Assembly (NCBI GenBank): GCA_963682025.1
Contig: OY821521.1
Span: 122,428,981 to 122,492,980 of the forward strand
Length of the DNA stretch: 64,000 nt
Direction of reading: 5' to 3'
DNA from: Cordilura impudica
Taxonomy: Eukaryota > Arthropoda > Insecta > Diptera > Scathophagidae
The notes below the pieces were generated by a model that was given only the letters and a program-made list of their open reading frames with translations, had not been told where the DNA came from and made no database searches. Shown here in pieces: positions 34,750 to 44,862 of this stretch. Both the position numbers and the translations under genes were made by a program. Position 1 is the stretch's first letter. Each line of letters begins with the position of its first letter.

Positions 34750-35569
34750 CAGTGGTCGACAAACACATACCATCATAATTAGCTTTGTGTAAGTGCGCTG
34801 CAGTCTCTTTCTTACTCAATGCACTTAGAGAAACTTACAGTTAAAATAAGAAAAAGTACGCAAATAAAAAAAATATTATGTAACCTATTTTAAGGTTCAG
34901 GTTGTATAACGCGATCAATATCAATATCATATGGGTAACATTTTATGCAGATAAATCCGCAATCTGCTAGGCGATTTCTAGTTTTATTTTTAATAAATTT
35001 TAACGGGGAAAATGAAGACTCACATATATATGTTGACCCACACATCAAATATAATTTAGGTATTTCATTCCTTGATTTCGGTCCAGTTATAAGCGTTAGA
35101 TTCAAGGCATTTCTCATTTTTAAAAGTTCTTTGAAATCAACACTTCGCTTTTCAATATTACATAACAAAGGATTATTATGTAATCAATTATATTCTCTAT
35201 TTGATCAAAAACATTAAAATGCATACTGTACTTTACTAGTAAAGTTTCCAGTATATTAACATATTCATTTAATTTTCTAAAATTTTATGGAAATATATTA
35301 AAAACTTCAGAAGTTATTATTAAGTTCATCAAATTTTTTTCATTAAGATGCGAAAACTATTTCAAAAATAGTTTTATTTTTTCATTAAACAAGAATTCGC
35401 ATTCAAAATTTACATTTATTCTCTCAGTGCATCTCGAACAAAAAGCGTCAAAACAACGTCTTCGTTCAAATGCTCATGCGAGACTGCTTGATTTTTTAAT
35501 TTTGTTTAATATGTGAGCGTATGAAGGTGTGAGAGCAACAACGCCGCCTAGTAGTCTTGCCGACCACTG
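34750..35569 (-). mobile_element. hAT-type transposon relic, about 820 bp
   Basis: The ends are inverted: CAGTGGTCGACAAA at 34750 and TTGCCGACCACTG ending at 35569. CAG(T)GGTCGGCAA termini are typical for hAT elements. The inside carries a hAT transposase C-terminus on the minus strand. The 8 bp before (GTCCAAAG) and after (CTTTAGAC) are not identical, so the target duplication is not confirmed. Confidence 0.75.
34890..35168 (-). pseudogene. hAT transposase C-terminal fragment
   Basis: The frame contains 'LYLMCGSTYICESSFSPLKF', then 'IKNKTRNRLAD' and a terminal 'DIDIDRVIQPEP'. This is the conserved C-terminal dimerisation region of hAT transposases (usually '.FGSTYxCExxFSxMKxIKxKxRxRLxD'). 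Upstream coding sequence is disrupted by stops and the catalytic domain is missing. Confidence 0.8.
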
Positions 35570-35673
35570 CTTTAGACCAGTGGTCGGCAAAACCACTACG
35601 CGGCGTTTTTGCACTCACACGTACATCCGCTCACACATTAAACAAAATGTCAAAAATCAATCAGTCTCGCATG
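35475..35673. repeat. ~200-bp palindrome: two hAT ends facing across 8 bp
   Basis: The left arm 35475-35569 and right arm 35578-35673 are near-complementary over about 95 bp, from CATGCGAGACTG at the outside to CCACTG/CAGTGG at the centre. They are separated by CTTTAGAC. The right arm is the start of a second hAT copy, truncated where repeat Z begins. CTTTAGAC fits the nTnnnnAn target preference of hAT elements (family knowledge). Confidence 0.85.
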
Positions 35674-35950
35674 ATATTTTGTAGGAAAATTTTACAATCT
35701 GGATAGAAAAATATTGATAAAATTGTTTAAGATTTCTGTAGTATTTCACATAGTTTGTTTTATCATTCAAGTCTGTTATTATAAAAATTATGTTTTGCCG
35801 TGGGCAAAACGATTATTTCCTCAAATTATTCTAAAAAATCAATTACTTAAGTAGTATTTTTTACTGAAATATTTCTGTTTTGTTTCAACAAATTTTTTTT
35901 TTTGGAAACAATATATTTTAATTATTCTTATAAAAATATCATAAATAATG
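35674..35950 (+). repeat. Repeat Z, copy 3, left part
   Basis: It matches 16927-17235 ('atattttgtaggaaaattttacaatctgg' onward, then the 'gttttgccgtgggcaaaacgatta' core). It is interrupted by the jockey-like element and continues at 40670. Confidence 0.75.
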
Positions 35951-36711
35951 AATGAGTTTAAGAAACAATATAGTGTTTGGGCGTGTCGCGCGGTCGCTCT
36001 ATAATAAATGTTGCCTAAATCATTAAATAGCAAACCTTTCATGCTGTTGCTGGTGACGGATAACTCCCGGTACTGTTGCAGATGATCGTTCTTCGATGTG
36101 TCGGTTCGGTGTTCAATTATTGGAATTAAAAAAAAAGGAAAAACACATTACGCATCTTAGAATATTGATTTTAGACCATACTCGTTTGTTTTATGTATTA
36201 TAGAGTGTACGTAGGGCTTTTTGGTCAATTTTATTAAATGTAAAATAAAAATTCTTTACTTCATTATTTCCCGACGTTTCGTTGAGTTTTTGTCAACATG
36301 TTCAGGGCATTTTATTTTATATATGAATTTTTAACTTATAACATAAATAAAAAATTATTGGTGTTTTTTGACATCACGAATTGATTGATTTTAAAACACA
36401 GTATATATATATCACAGAATCTAACTCTAGTATCACAGTGCAAACGAATATATCTATACGCATATTTTTTTCTTTTTCTTTGATATATAATATCGTAAAT
36501 TAGCGAGTTTCTGCTGACAGGGACAGTAAATAGAAACGAAAAATATTTAAACTTTAAAATACCAGCTCATACGAATACTGGTGAAAGGGAAAAGTGGTGC
36601 CAAATCGAGTTTAACATCAATTGCCAAGTGAGTACTAGCTTACCGACAGGTTGCTAATACTACACTATTATTGACAAACTAAAAAAAAATCTCCTTGGAA
36701 ATTAAAACAAA

Positions 36712-38148
36712 ATGGTTAATAATAATGAAAACCAAAAATATGATGAAAATGTTAATGCTAATATACAAATTGATATGCCAAGAAATAGTTTAAGTCTGTT
36801 CAGGGTATCAAAGGTAAAAGAACTGGAAAAATATAATGTAGAACTTCTCGAAAGAGTAAATAAACTTGAAAGTTTTGTTCAAAACTCGAACAAGATAATT
36901 TTATGCTGAAAGTTGAGAATGAAAAATTAAAATCCAACTTAAAAGTTAGAAACAATAACAAAAATCAAGATGGAAAAACTTATGATAAAAAAATTGCTAC
37001 TAATGCTAAAAGAAGTGATGAAGATTTCATTGATAAAAATGATAATGATAATTGAAACTCTCTAATTCAACATGTCTATGAAACAGACGCAGAAGAATAG
37101 GCCCAAGAAATTAATTGGATAGTACAAAAAAAGAGCTAGTAAGAAAAGAACAGCAAAGTTTCCCCGGAAATGGTGACTGAATCCCCTCCAGAGCAGACAA
37201 AAAATAAATACTGAGGAAAATAAACTCACAAAGAAGGCAGTACAACCACCACCTGTCATGGTAACAGTAGACATCAAATATATTGATCCACATACTCTTA
37301 TTAAGAATACAGTAAAAAATAATTTCACCATTAAAATAATGAATAATAATACATATAAAATCAATACCTATGACAGCTATGATTATCGTGAAATTACGAA
37401 AGTATTCAATGAATCTGAAACGGTTTGGTATACATATGAAGATAAACAAAATAGACCCATAATAGTCATGGTTAAAAACCTACACCATATTTGTGAGCCA
37501 AATGATCTAAAAAATCAAGGTTTAAATATCTTAAGTGCATCAATTAAACTTAGATATAAAACTAAAGATCCGTTAGATATGTTTGTTTTAACGTTTGATA
37601 ATTTAGAAAATGTTAACAAAATCTATGAAGTCAAACAAATATTAAACACTCTCGTCAATTTAGAGCCCATTAGCGCCTCAAAAGATATTCCTCAATGTAA
37701 GAACTGCCAATCTTACAATCACACAAAAAATTACGGTTCGAAACAACCAAGGTGTGTTATATGCACCGGCAAACACGAAACAAAAAATTGCGATAAGCCA
37801 ACAGATTTTCATCCCAAATGTTGCAATTGTGGAGAAAATCATCCCGCAAGTTATGGAGGATCTATTGTGGCAAAAGAACTCCAAAAATTAAGAGATAAAA
37901 ACAGAAATAAATCTCAACCGAGGTCTTATAGCAAAAATCAGAATGCTGATACCCAAAAGATACAGCCAAATAGATTTTTAAACTCAAACCAAAATAAGCA
38001 GACAAACCGAAATATGCAAATAAGACAAGATTCCTGGACAAATCAAAATACACAATCAGAGCATAATCATTTAATAAATCCAAAACAATCTTACTCGGAT
38101 ATGCTAAAATCGAATGCCAGAAAAACACATCAAAAAAATTCTACTTAA
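36712..38148 (+). pseudogene. jockey-like ORF1 (nucleic-acid-binding protein), broken
   Basis: An ATG at 36712 opens an Asn-rich, coiled-coil N-terminus ('KVKELEKYNVELLERVNKLE') that shifts or stops near 36900-37070. The main frame resumes by 37258 and holds a basic RNA-binding region. Three clustered knuckles follow: 'CKNCQSYNHTKNY', 'CVICTGKHETKNC' and 'CCNCGENHPASYGG' (37695-37860). The first lacks its last Cys and the third ends in Tyr, so both are damaged. The C-terminus is Gln/Asn-rich with 'SYSDMLK'. ORF1 proteins coat element RNA. This copy has at least two stops in the N-terminal third. Confidence 0.75.
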
Positions 38149-38224
38149 ACTAGAACACCAGAAACATTCAATAAAAGAATTGAAGATCGCCTTTAAACCC
38201 TTGAGCGAAAAAAACAAACTATAA

Positions 38225-40669
38225 ATGAAACCATCAATTAGAATTATGGAGTGGAATGCTAATGGACTTCTTAAAAATAAAACTGAACTTTCGGCCATAC
38301 TTATTAAACAAAATATTGATATTTGCCTTATAGGCGAAACGCACTTTACAAATGAAAGTTATGTAAAATTTGATAACTACAATCTATATTACACAATTCA
38401 ACCTAGCAATAAAGCAAAAGGGGGAAGTGCAATCTTAGTGAGATCAAACATAGATCATTATGATATGTTCAGATGAATTTCAAGCTCAACAATAAAAATG
38501 ACAACAAACAAATCATACAACACATTTACCTCGGTTTACAGTCCTCTTAGACATACAATTACAACCGAACAGTATATGAAGCTAATTAACAAACATAAAT
38601 ATAAATTTATAATGGAAGGTGACTTTAATGCCAAGCACGTATTTTGGGGATCACGTTTATATACTACAGAAGGTAGACGACTGTATGAAGCCTACAAAAT
38701 GCAGGTAGTGAATGCATTTCGACAGGCTCTCCTACTTATTGGCCAACGGATATAAATAAACGTCCCGATTTAATTGATTTCTTTATAACAAAAAATAGCT
38801 AAACTGTCTTTAGAAATAGAAGCAGGGTATGATTTAAGTTCTGATCATTCGCCGATATATCTGACGTATTACTGCGATGTTCATAGAAAAACTCCGAACC
38901 TTAGATTATCAAACAAGCACACTGATTGGATTTTTTATAAATCATTAATAAATGAAAAAATAAACACCTCATCACAGATACTTTCTGTGGAAGACCTAGA
39001 AAGAGAAGTTCAATATTTTGCATCTGAAATTCAACAAGCGGCGTGGAGTTGCTCTCCCGACATTAAAGTTTTTCAAAATCAAGCATGATATCCTCCAAAA
39101 ATTCGTGAACTAATATTGGTCAAGCGAAAGCTACGAAAAAATGACAACAGTCTAGATGTCCTCATGATAAAACTGTGCTAAACAATGCTACTCAAAATCT
39201 AAAAAGACATATACAAAAATTTAAAATGGAAAATCTTAACCATTATTTGTTAAATCTAACGTATGGCAATAAAACCGACTACTCACTATGGAAGGCTACA
39301 AAGCAACTTAAACAACCAACTCAGATAAAATCAGCCCTGAGGCAAAACGATGGAACATGGGCGAGAACGAATATTCAGAAGGTTAACTTATTTGCAGAAC
39401 ACTTAAGCACCGTTTTTACTAACGATCTCTCAAATAAGCAAGCGATAGGTGTGGCAATAAATAACGACTGCGAAAATATTACAACAGTAACTGTCACTGA
39501 ATTAAAAAAAGAAATCAAAGCACTTAAGTCTAAGAAGTCACCTGGATATGACTTAATAACAGCTGACCTCTTAAAAACTTACCACAATATCGTTACTGCC
39601 AATAGTAGGTAAACTGTTCAAGAAATTAATTAGTAAAAGATTAAAATCTTTAATTATTAATAAAGGACTGATACCTTGTCACCAATTTGGATTTCGTGAG
39701 AAACGCTCGACAATTGAACAAATACATAGAATAACACATTCGATAGAAATTTCTTTAGAAAAGAAAGAGGTATGTTCAGCCGTTTTCTTAGATGTTGCAA
39801 AAGCATTCGATGGTGTATGGCATGATGGACTTATTTACAAGTTAGATATGTTGTTGCCTAAACATTATAGTAAACTTTTGGAATCATATTTGAGAGACAG
39901 ATTCTTTCGAGTAATGCATGAAGATGAGTATTCCAATCTTCACCCGATCAAATCAGGTGTACCACAGGACAGTATTCTAGGCCCTATTTTGTACCTTTTA
40001 TATACCTATGATACGCCAGTAAATAGTAATTGTGTGGTCGGTACTTTTGCTGATGACACTGTCATATTATCAACAGCGCGGAACAATTTAATTGCAACCG
40101 AACAGCTACAGACAGCTTTAGATGAGGTTCAACAGTGGACAGAAAGATGGGACATTAAGTTGAATTGCTTGAAATCATCACACATTAACTTCACAAACAA
40201 ACAAACAAATTACATATCTACCACTTGTTATTGACAACGTACAAGTTCCATTTGTAAACTCTGCCAAATATGTATCTTGGTATGACGTTAGATGCAAAAC
40301 GTCACTGGAAGGAACACGTCAGAAAAATGAGTTGGCTTATAGGTAGAAACTCCAAACTCTCTATACACAACAAAATTATGCTCTACAAGCAGCTGCTGAA
40401 ACCAGTCTGGACATATGGAATCCAAGTCTGGGGATGTGCAAAAAATTCCATCATACAACAAATATAAAAATTCCAAAATAAAGTTTTAAGGAATATTGTT
40501 AATGCCCCATAGTATGTTAGAAATGCTGATATTCATTGTCACTTAAAAATAAGCACCATAAATGAATATATAAGGCGTAATGCTGAGGCTCATAGACTAA
40601 GGCTACTGCATCATACCAATAATGAAATTCCCGAGTTACTTAATACTGAGGGTCTAGCAAGAAGGCTTG
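38225..40669 (+). pseudogene. jockey-like ORF2 (endonuclease-RT), broken
   Basis: Endonuclease begins 'RIMEWNANGLLKNKTEL' and has 'CLIGETHF' (about 38330), 'IMEGDFNAKH' (about 38620) and 'LSSDHSPIYL' (about 38850). These supply the expected Asn, Glu, Asp and Asp-His positions, spread over several frames (stops near 38474 and 38753). RT has 'KSKKSPGYDLITADLL' (about 39540), then a break at 39610 with RT motifs missing. Next come 'QFGFREKRSTIEQ' (about 39690), 'FLDVAKAFDGVWHDGL', 'GVPQDSILGPILYLL' and catalytic 'FADDTVIL' (about 40050). The C-terminal part after 40234 is frameshifted. It is dead. Confidence 0.8.
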
Positions 40670-43600
40670 ATTAGAAAAAATGATATTAAGAACTTAAATT
40701 ACACTAAATATAAATTTTTTGTTGTTCCTAAGCTTGCTAAAAACCAGTTAAGAAGATTATTTGAATACTTTGTATATGAGTATCAGTAAGGTAAGAAAAA
40801 AACATGATATTGAAAGAAATATACAACTTCCTTTAATTAATCTCTAATATTGTTTTGAATAATAGTTGTAAGAATTTTTGCTTCACGTTCATAATTTTGT
40901 ATATTTAACCAAAATTAACTCAAAGTATAAATGTATTTAAAAAATGTGTCATAAAAAAAATTGAAAAGCAAATATAAAAAACAAAAATTTAAAATTGAAA
41001 AACTAAAAACTAAAATTAAAAACTTATATTAATAATTGAAAACCTAAAAACTAAAAACTTACATTAAAAAATTTAAAAGCAAATATAAAAACTAAAAATT
41101 TAAAAATCTAAATTTAAAAAACTAATTAAAATTTAAATACTAAAACTAAAGTAAAAATTGAAAATCGAAAATTAAAAATTAAAAATATAAAAACTAAAAA
41201 TATAAAAAAGCATAGAATCGTGACTTCAAGTTAGTGCACTGTTTAAATTTTTTCTTTGAATTAGTTCTGCCTTTAATAAAATTATATAATATCATAAACG
41301 ATTCTAGTTATTACAACCACTTATAAAACTCTAAAATAAAACAATAATAAAAAAGAATGCAAATCTAAAATATTAATGAAAAACAACTATAGGAATTAAC
41401 TGAAAGACACATGAATATTCAGAGTTATTAAAAAAGAATTAAATGTCTAAAATATTAATGAAAAACAACTATAGGAACTAACTGAAAGAAACCTATCTAT
41501 AATAAATTAAACTAAAAATTTAAAAACTTAAATAAAAAACTAAAAACTTGAATTAAAAATTTAAAACCTGATATCTTAAATTAAAAAATGAAAAAGCAGA
41601 TATAAAAAAATTGTTTGAAAATCGTTAATATTAAAAAAAAAAAAAAAAGATTTGATCGTTAATGTTTGAATATAAATAAAAATTTGGTCTGATGTAATAA
41701 CAAATTTAGTAAATAAATATTAAAGTCTGAAAAGTGGTATTAAAATTTGTTATAATTCCATAAAAAGAAACATATAGACTTGAATAAACGAATATTTTCT
41801 GAAATAAATCTAAAAAAATGGGTTTTGTTAATGAAAATCATGTTGTCAGCTCTAAAAAAACCTCAATAGAATACATAAAATGTATTGAAATTCAAAGTTA
41901 ACGGATATATTTTTACTGAATAAAGGCGATAAAATATATTGGAAATGAAAAAGAACTATAGTAACTAACTGAAAGACTCTTGAAAATAAAAAAAATAGCT
42001 AAAAATTTGATTATGTGAAATAATCATATAGAATATGGATATAGAAAATAAGCAAAAACCAAATTTGAGTGGCATTGTTATTGATTTTTTTTTGGCTGCA
42101 GATATGAAAAAGTTCATATCGGGTGCTATATTTATATGTGGACTAGGTCAAAAAATGGACCGATCCTGACCATATTTGGTAAAGTCACTTATACTTTGAA
42201 AAAATATACACAACCCAAATTTGAGAAAAATCTGTGCAATATTTTTGTTTTTTTTTTTTTTTTTGATAGATTTAAGTCAAGATCGGGAAGCAGCTCTATA
42301 TGGGGCCTATGAATAACAATTGTCCAATAGGGATTATTTTTGGGCTACTGATTAATGGATATAATAAATACATACAAATCCAATTTTACTAAGATCTATA
42401 TGATAATTTGGATCTTATGGCAATTTATGTCGATTTCATAGGGGTCATTTGTATGGGGACTAGGTCTGAACATGGACCGATTTTCACCAATTTCAATAGC
42501 GTTCATCCTATGGCCGATGAAAGCTGACATGCCAAATTTCATCAAAATATATTCATATTTGCGACCTGTAGTTTGATTACAAAGTTTACATGGACACACA
42601 GACGGACGGACATCGCTAAAACGACTCAGAAAGTGATTCTGAGCCGATCGATATAATAAAAGGTGGGTCTAGGTCAAATATTTTTGGTAGTTACAAACAG
42701 CTGCACAGTGGTATAAGGTATAAAAAGAATGAAATATCTAAACTATTAATGAAAGACAACTATGGGAACTAACTGAAAGAAACTAAACTGAAATTAAACT
42801 AAAAATTAAAAACTAAAAATTTAAAAACTTAAATTAAAAACTAAAAACTTGAACTAAAAATTGAAAACTGAAAAACTAAAAACTTAAATTAGAAAATTCA
42901 AAAGCAAACATAAAAATATTTGAAAATCGTTAATATTTGAAAAAAAAGAATTTAGTCGTTAATATTTGAAAAAAAAAATTGGTCTGAGGAATAACAAATT
43001 TAGTTAATAAATATTAAAGTTTGAAAAGTGTTATTAAAATTGGTTATAATTTAACTTAAGAAACAAAAAGGAATATATTGTAATAATTCAGTAGAGAGAA
43101 ACATATAGACTTGAATAAACGAATATTTTTGAAAACCTGAAAGTGAAAACTTAATTAAAAAATTAAAAAGCAAATATAAAAAAATTGTTTGAATATCGTT
43201 AATATTTAAAAAAATAAAGACTTGGTCGTTAATATTTAAAAAAAAATAAAAATTTGGTCTGATGTAATAACAAATTTATTAAATAAATATTAAAGTCTGA
43301 AATGTGGTTTTAAAATTAGTTATTATTTAACTTAATAAGAAGCAAAAAAAAAAATATATATTCGAATAATTCAATAGAATAAACGAATAAATAAAAAAAA
43401 ATTGGTTTTGTGAATGAAAAATATGTTCTCAGCTCTAAAAAACCTCAATAGAATACATAAAATGTATTTAAATTCAAAGTTGTCGGATACATTTTTACTT
43501 AATAAAGACGCTAAAATATATTGGAAATGAAAAATAACTATTGCAACTAACTGAAAGAATCTTGAAAATAAAAAAATAGCTAAAAAATTTGATTATGTGA

Positions 43601-43727
43601 AATATGATTTCAAAAATATTTTGAAACGAAAATTTAAATATGATAAATTACTTATAGGTTTAATAAAACCATATAATTCTATAAATGAAAAAACTATTAA
43701 AAAGAATCTTTTCTAAATAAAGTATTT
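40670..43727 (+). repeat. Repeat Z, copy 3, right part
   Basis: 40674-41340 matches 17515-18290 and 41345-43727 matches 22728-24295, in the same order. At 41345 the sequence is continuous where copy 2 carries the 4.4-kb X element, which makes it the empty site. It contains the same 'aactaaaaatt' and 'caactataggaactaactgaaag' arrays. No gene. Confidence 0.8.
42020..42724 (+). repeat. X-related dispersed repeat fragment within Z
   Basis: It replaces Z sequence between 'gattatgtgaaat' and 'agaatgaaatatct'. The right end has 'acacagacggacggacatcgctaaaacgactcag' and ends GGTATAAAAAG like X. The left end is different and lacks the caagta(g/a)gag terminus, so it is a truncated or divergent member. 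The 'ggactaggtc(a/t)...atggaccgat' phrase occurs twice (42155-42175, 42460-42480). Confidence 0.6.
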
Positions 43728-44270
43728 GTTTCTTCGTTAAATAGTTCCCTCGGAAAATTATTTGTAAAAATAAGAAAAGAGGATTAGGTTTTTTTTCTCA
43801 AACGTTATAAAAAGGTATTTTTTTTATTTTTTATAAATATACAGATATTTATATGCGGGGGTTAAAACGTACCGTTTGCTGCGGGTGACACACAAGTAGT
43901 AGTTTGTTGGCTTAACAAAACACCCTCTCAAAGGCATCTCAAAAGGCAACGATAAACCTTTTGACCTAAAGAAAGTGTTTCGTTAAGCTAACAATCGGCG
44001 TGTTCACGCACTGTACGCGTAAACATCCCGCCCCCCTTGCACGAGTGCAACAAGAGAAGCTAAGGTGTTGGTGCGAGGCAGATATTAATATATATATAAA
44101 AAAAAAAAACAAAAAATGCAATTCATTATACTTAAACTATGATAAAAAGTAACAATAACAATATTATTCATAACAATTAATTTTTTTATAAATACATGGG
44201 TAAAAAGAAACATAAAATTTTTTGTATAAACAAAAAAAAAATTTGTTATATAAACCAAAAAGATTTAATT
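43728..44270 (-). other. 3' flank of the BEL element, possible LTR
   Basis: No gene. It contains a GC-richer segment (43860-44080), with an imperfect inverted pair 'tttgttggcttaacaaaacac' / 'gtgtttcgttaagctaacaa' and a 'cccgcccccctt' run. This could be the 3' LTR, but no partner was found. Confidence 0.35.
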
Positions 44271-44273
44271 TAT

Positions 44274-44825
44274 TTAAACAATTTGTCCCGAGTGGACATT
44301 AATGACAATCGTCGCTGGCTGGGTTGTTGTACTATTGTTGTTGCTGGGGTCTGTTGGTGACAATAGTGATGTCGACCTCAAAGTTGAAGTTGTTGTTGTT
44401 GTTGATGTTGTTGCTGATGTTGTTGCTGATGTTGACGTTGCCTCTACCGAGGTTGCTGTTTTTTGGGATTTGTTCTCCGGGTTTTCCCTTGTGGATGAGG
44501 TGCACGGGTGCACTGAGATTGTGACGACGGTTGCCTGCTTCGATGAAGAAGCATATGATGCTCCTCTAGGCACTCTCCACATCGCTTTCGACTGTCGCAA
44601 TTTCTTCGAAAATGGGTTGTCGCAAAACAGTTGTAGCATTTCTTCAAGCGCTTTACTGCCTTTATGCGGTCGTCCACTGACATGCGCTTAAAACGGAAAC
44701 ATTTCCGTAATGGATGGTTTTGCTTACCAGCCTACAAGCTGGTCTTCGCTCTGGAGTTTCGGCCGAGTCGCCTGCGGGTGCCTTGACTGGTCGGTGGACT
44801 TCAAGACGACGTGCTGCGGTAGACA
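44274..44825 (-). pseudogene. Extra zinc-knuckle ORF downstream of BEL pol
   Basis: An ATG at 44823-44825 begins 'MSTAARRLEVHRPVKAPAGD'. After a one-base break near 44735 the frame encodes a triple Cys/His cluster: 'KQNHPLRKCFRFKRMS', 'CYNCFATTHFRRNC', 'CGECLEEHHMLLH' (44730-44560). Its spacing closely parallels the gag knuckle cluster of the same element (48840-49010: 'CVLCQEQHPLRLC', 'CCTNCLATSHEYKAC', 'CFMCKQKHYSLLH'). A CAA/CAG-rich stretch follows (Gln/His-rich in this frame, Thr/Ser-rich in the next), to about 44280. It lies 38 bp after the pol stop, where some elements carry env. I see no signal peptide or membrane segment, so it is not env-like. Gag-like nucleic-acid binding is inferred. 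Confidence 0.55.
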
Positions 44826-44862
44826 TGATAAAACTGTGGAGAAAACGTAAACGAGAAACGGG

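Larger units (their letters stand above)
35950..40669 (+). mobile_element. jockey-like non-LTR retrotransposon, degenerate
   Basis: ORF1 (36712-38148) with Cys/His knuckles is followed by ORF2 (38225-40669) with endonuclease and reverse transcriptase. The order and motifs fit the jockey group. Repeat Z flanks it on both sides in one orientation, so it inserted into Z. About 275 bp of Z (equivalent to 17240-17515) are missing at the site. 35950-36711 contains no gene and may be 5' UTR plus other sequence. The 3' end stops at the RT C-terminus without a clear poly(A). Confidence 0.75.

Noticed and set aside
37062..38298. Hydrophobic minus-strand frames resembling membrane proteins
   Set aside because: Antisense of the AT-rich jockey-like ORF1; hydrophobicity is a composition effect.
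44302..44691. Val/Asp-rich and Leu-rich plus-strand frames
   Set aside because: They are antisense reads of the CAA/CAG-rich zinc-knuckle ORF.
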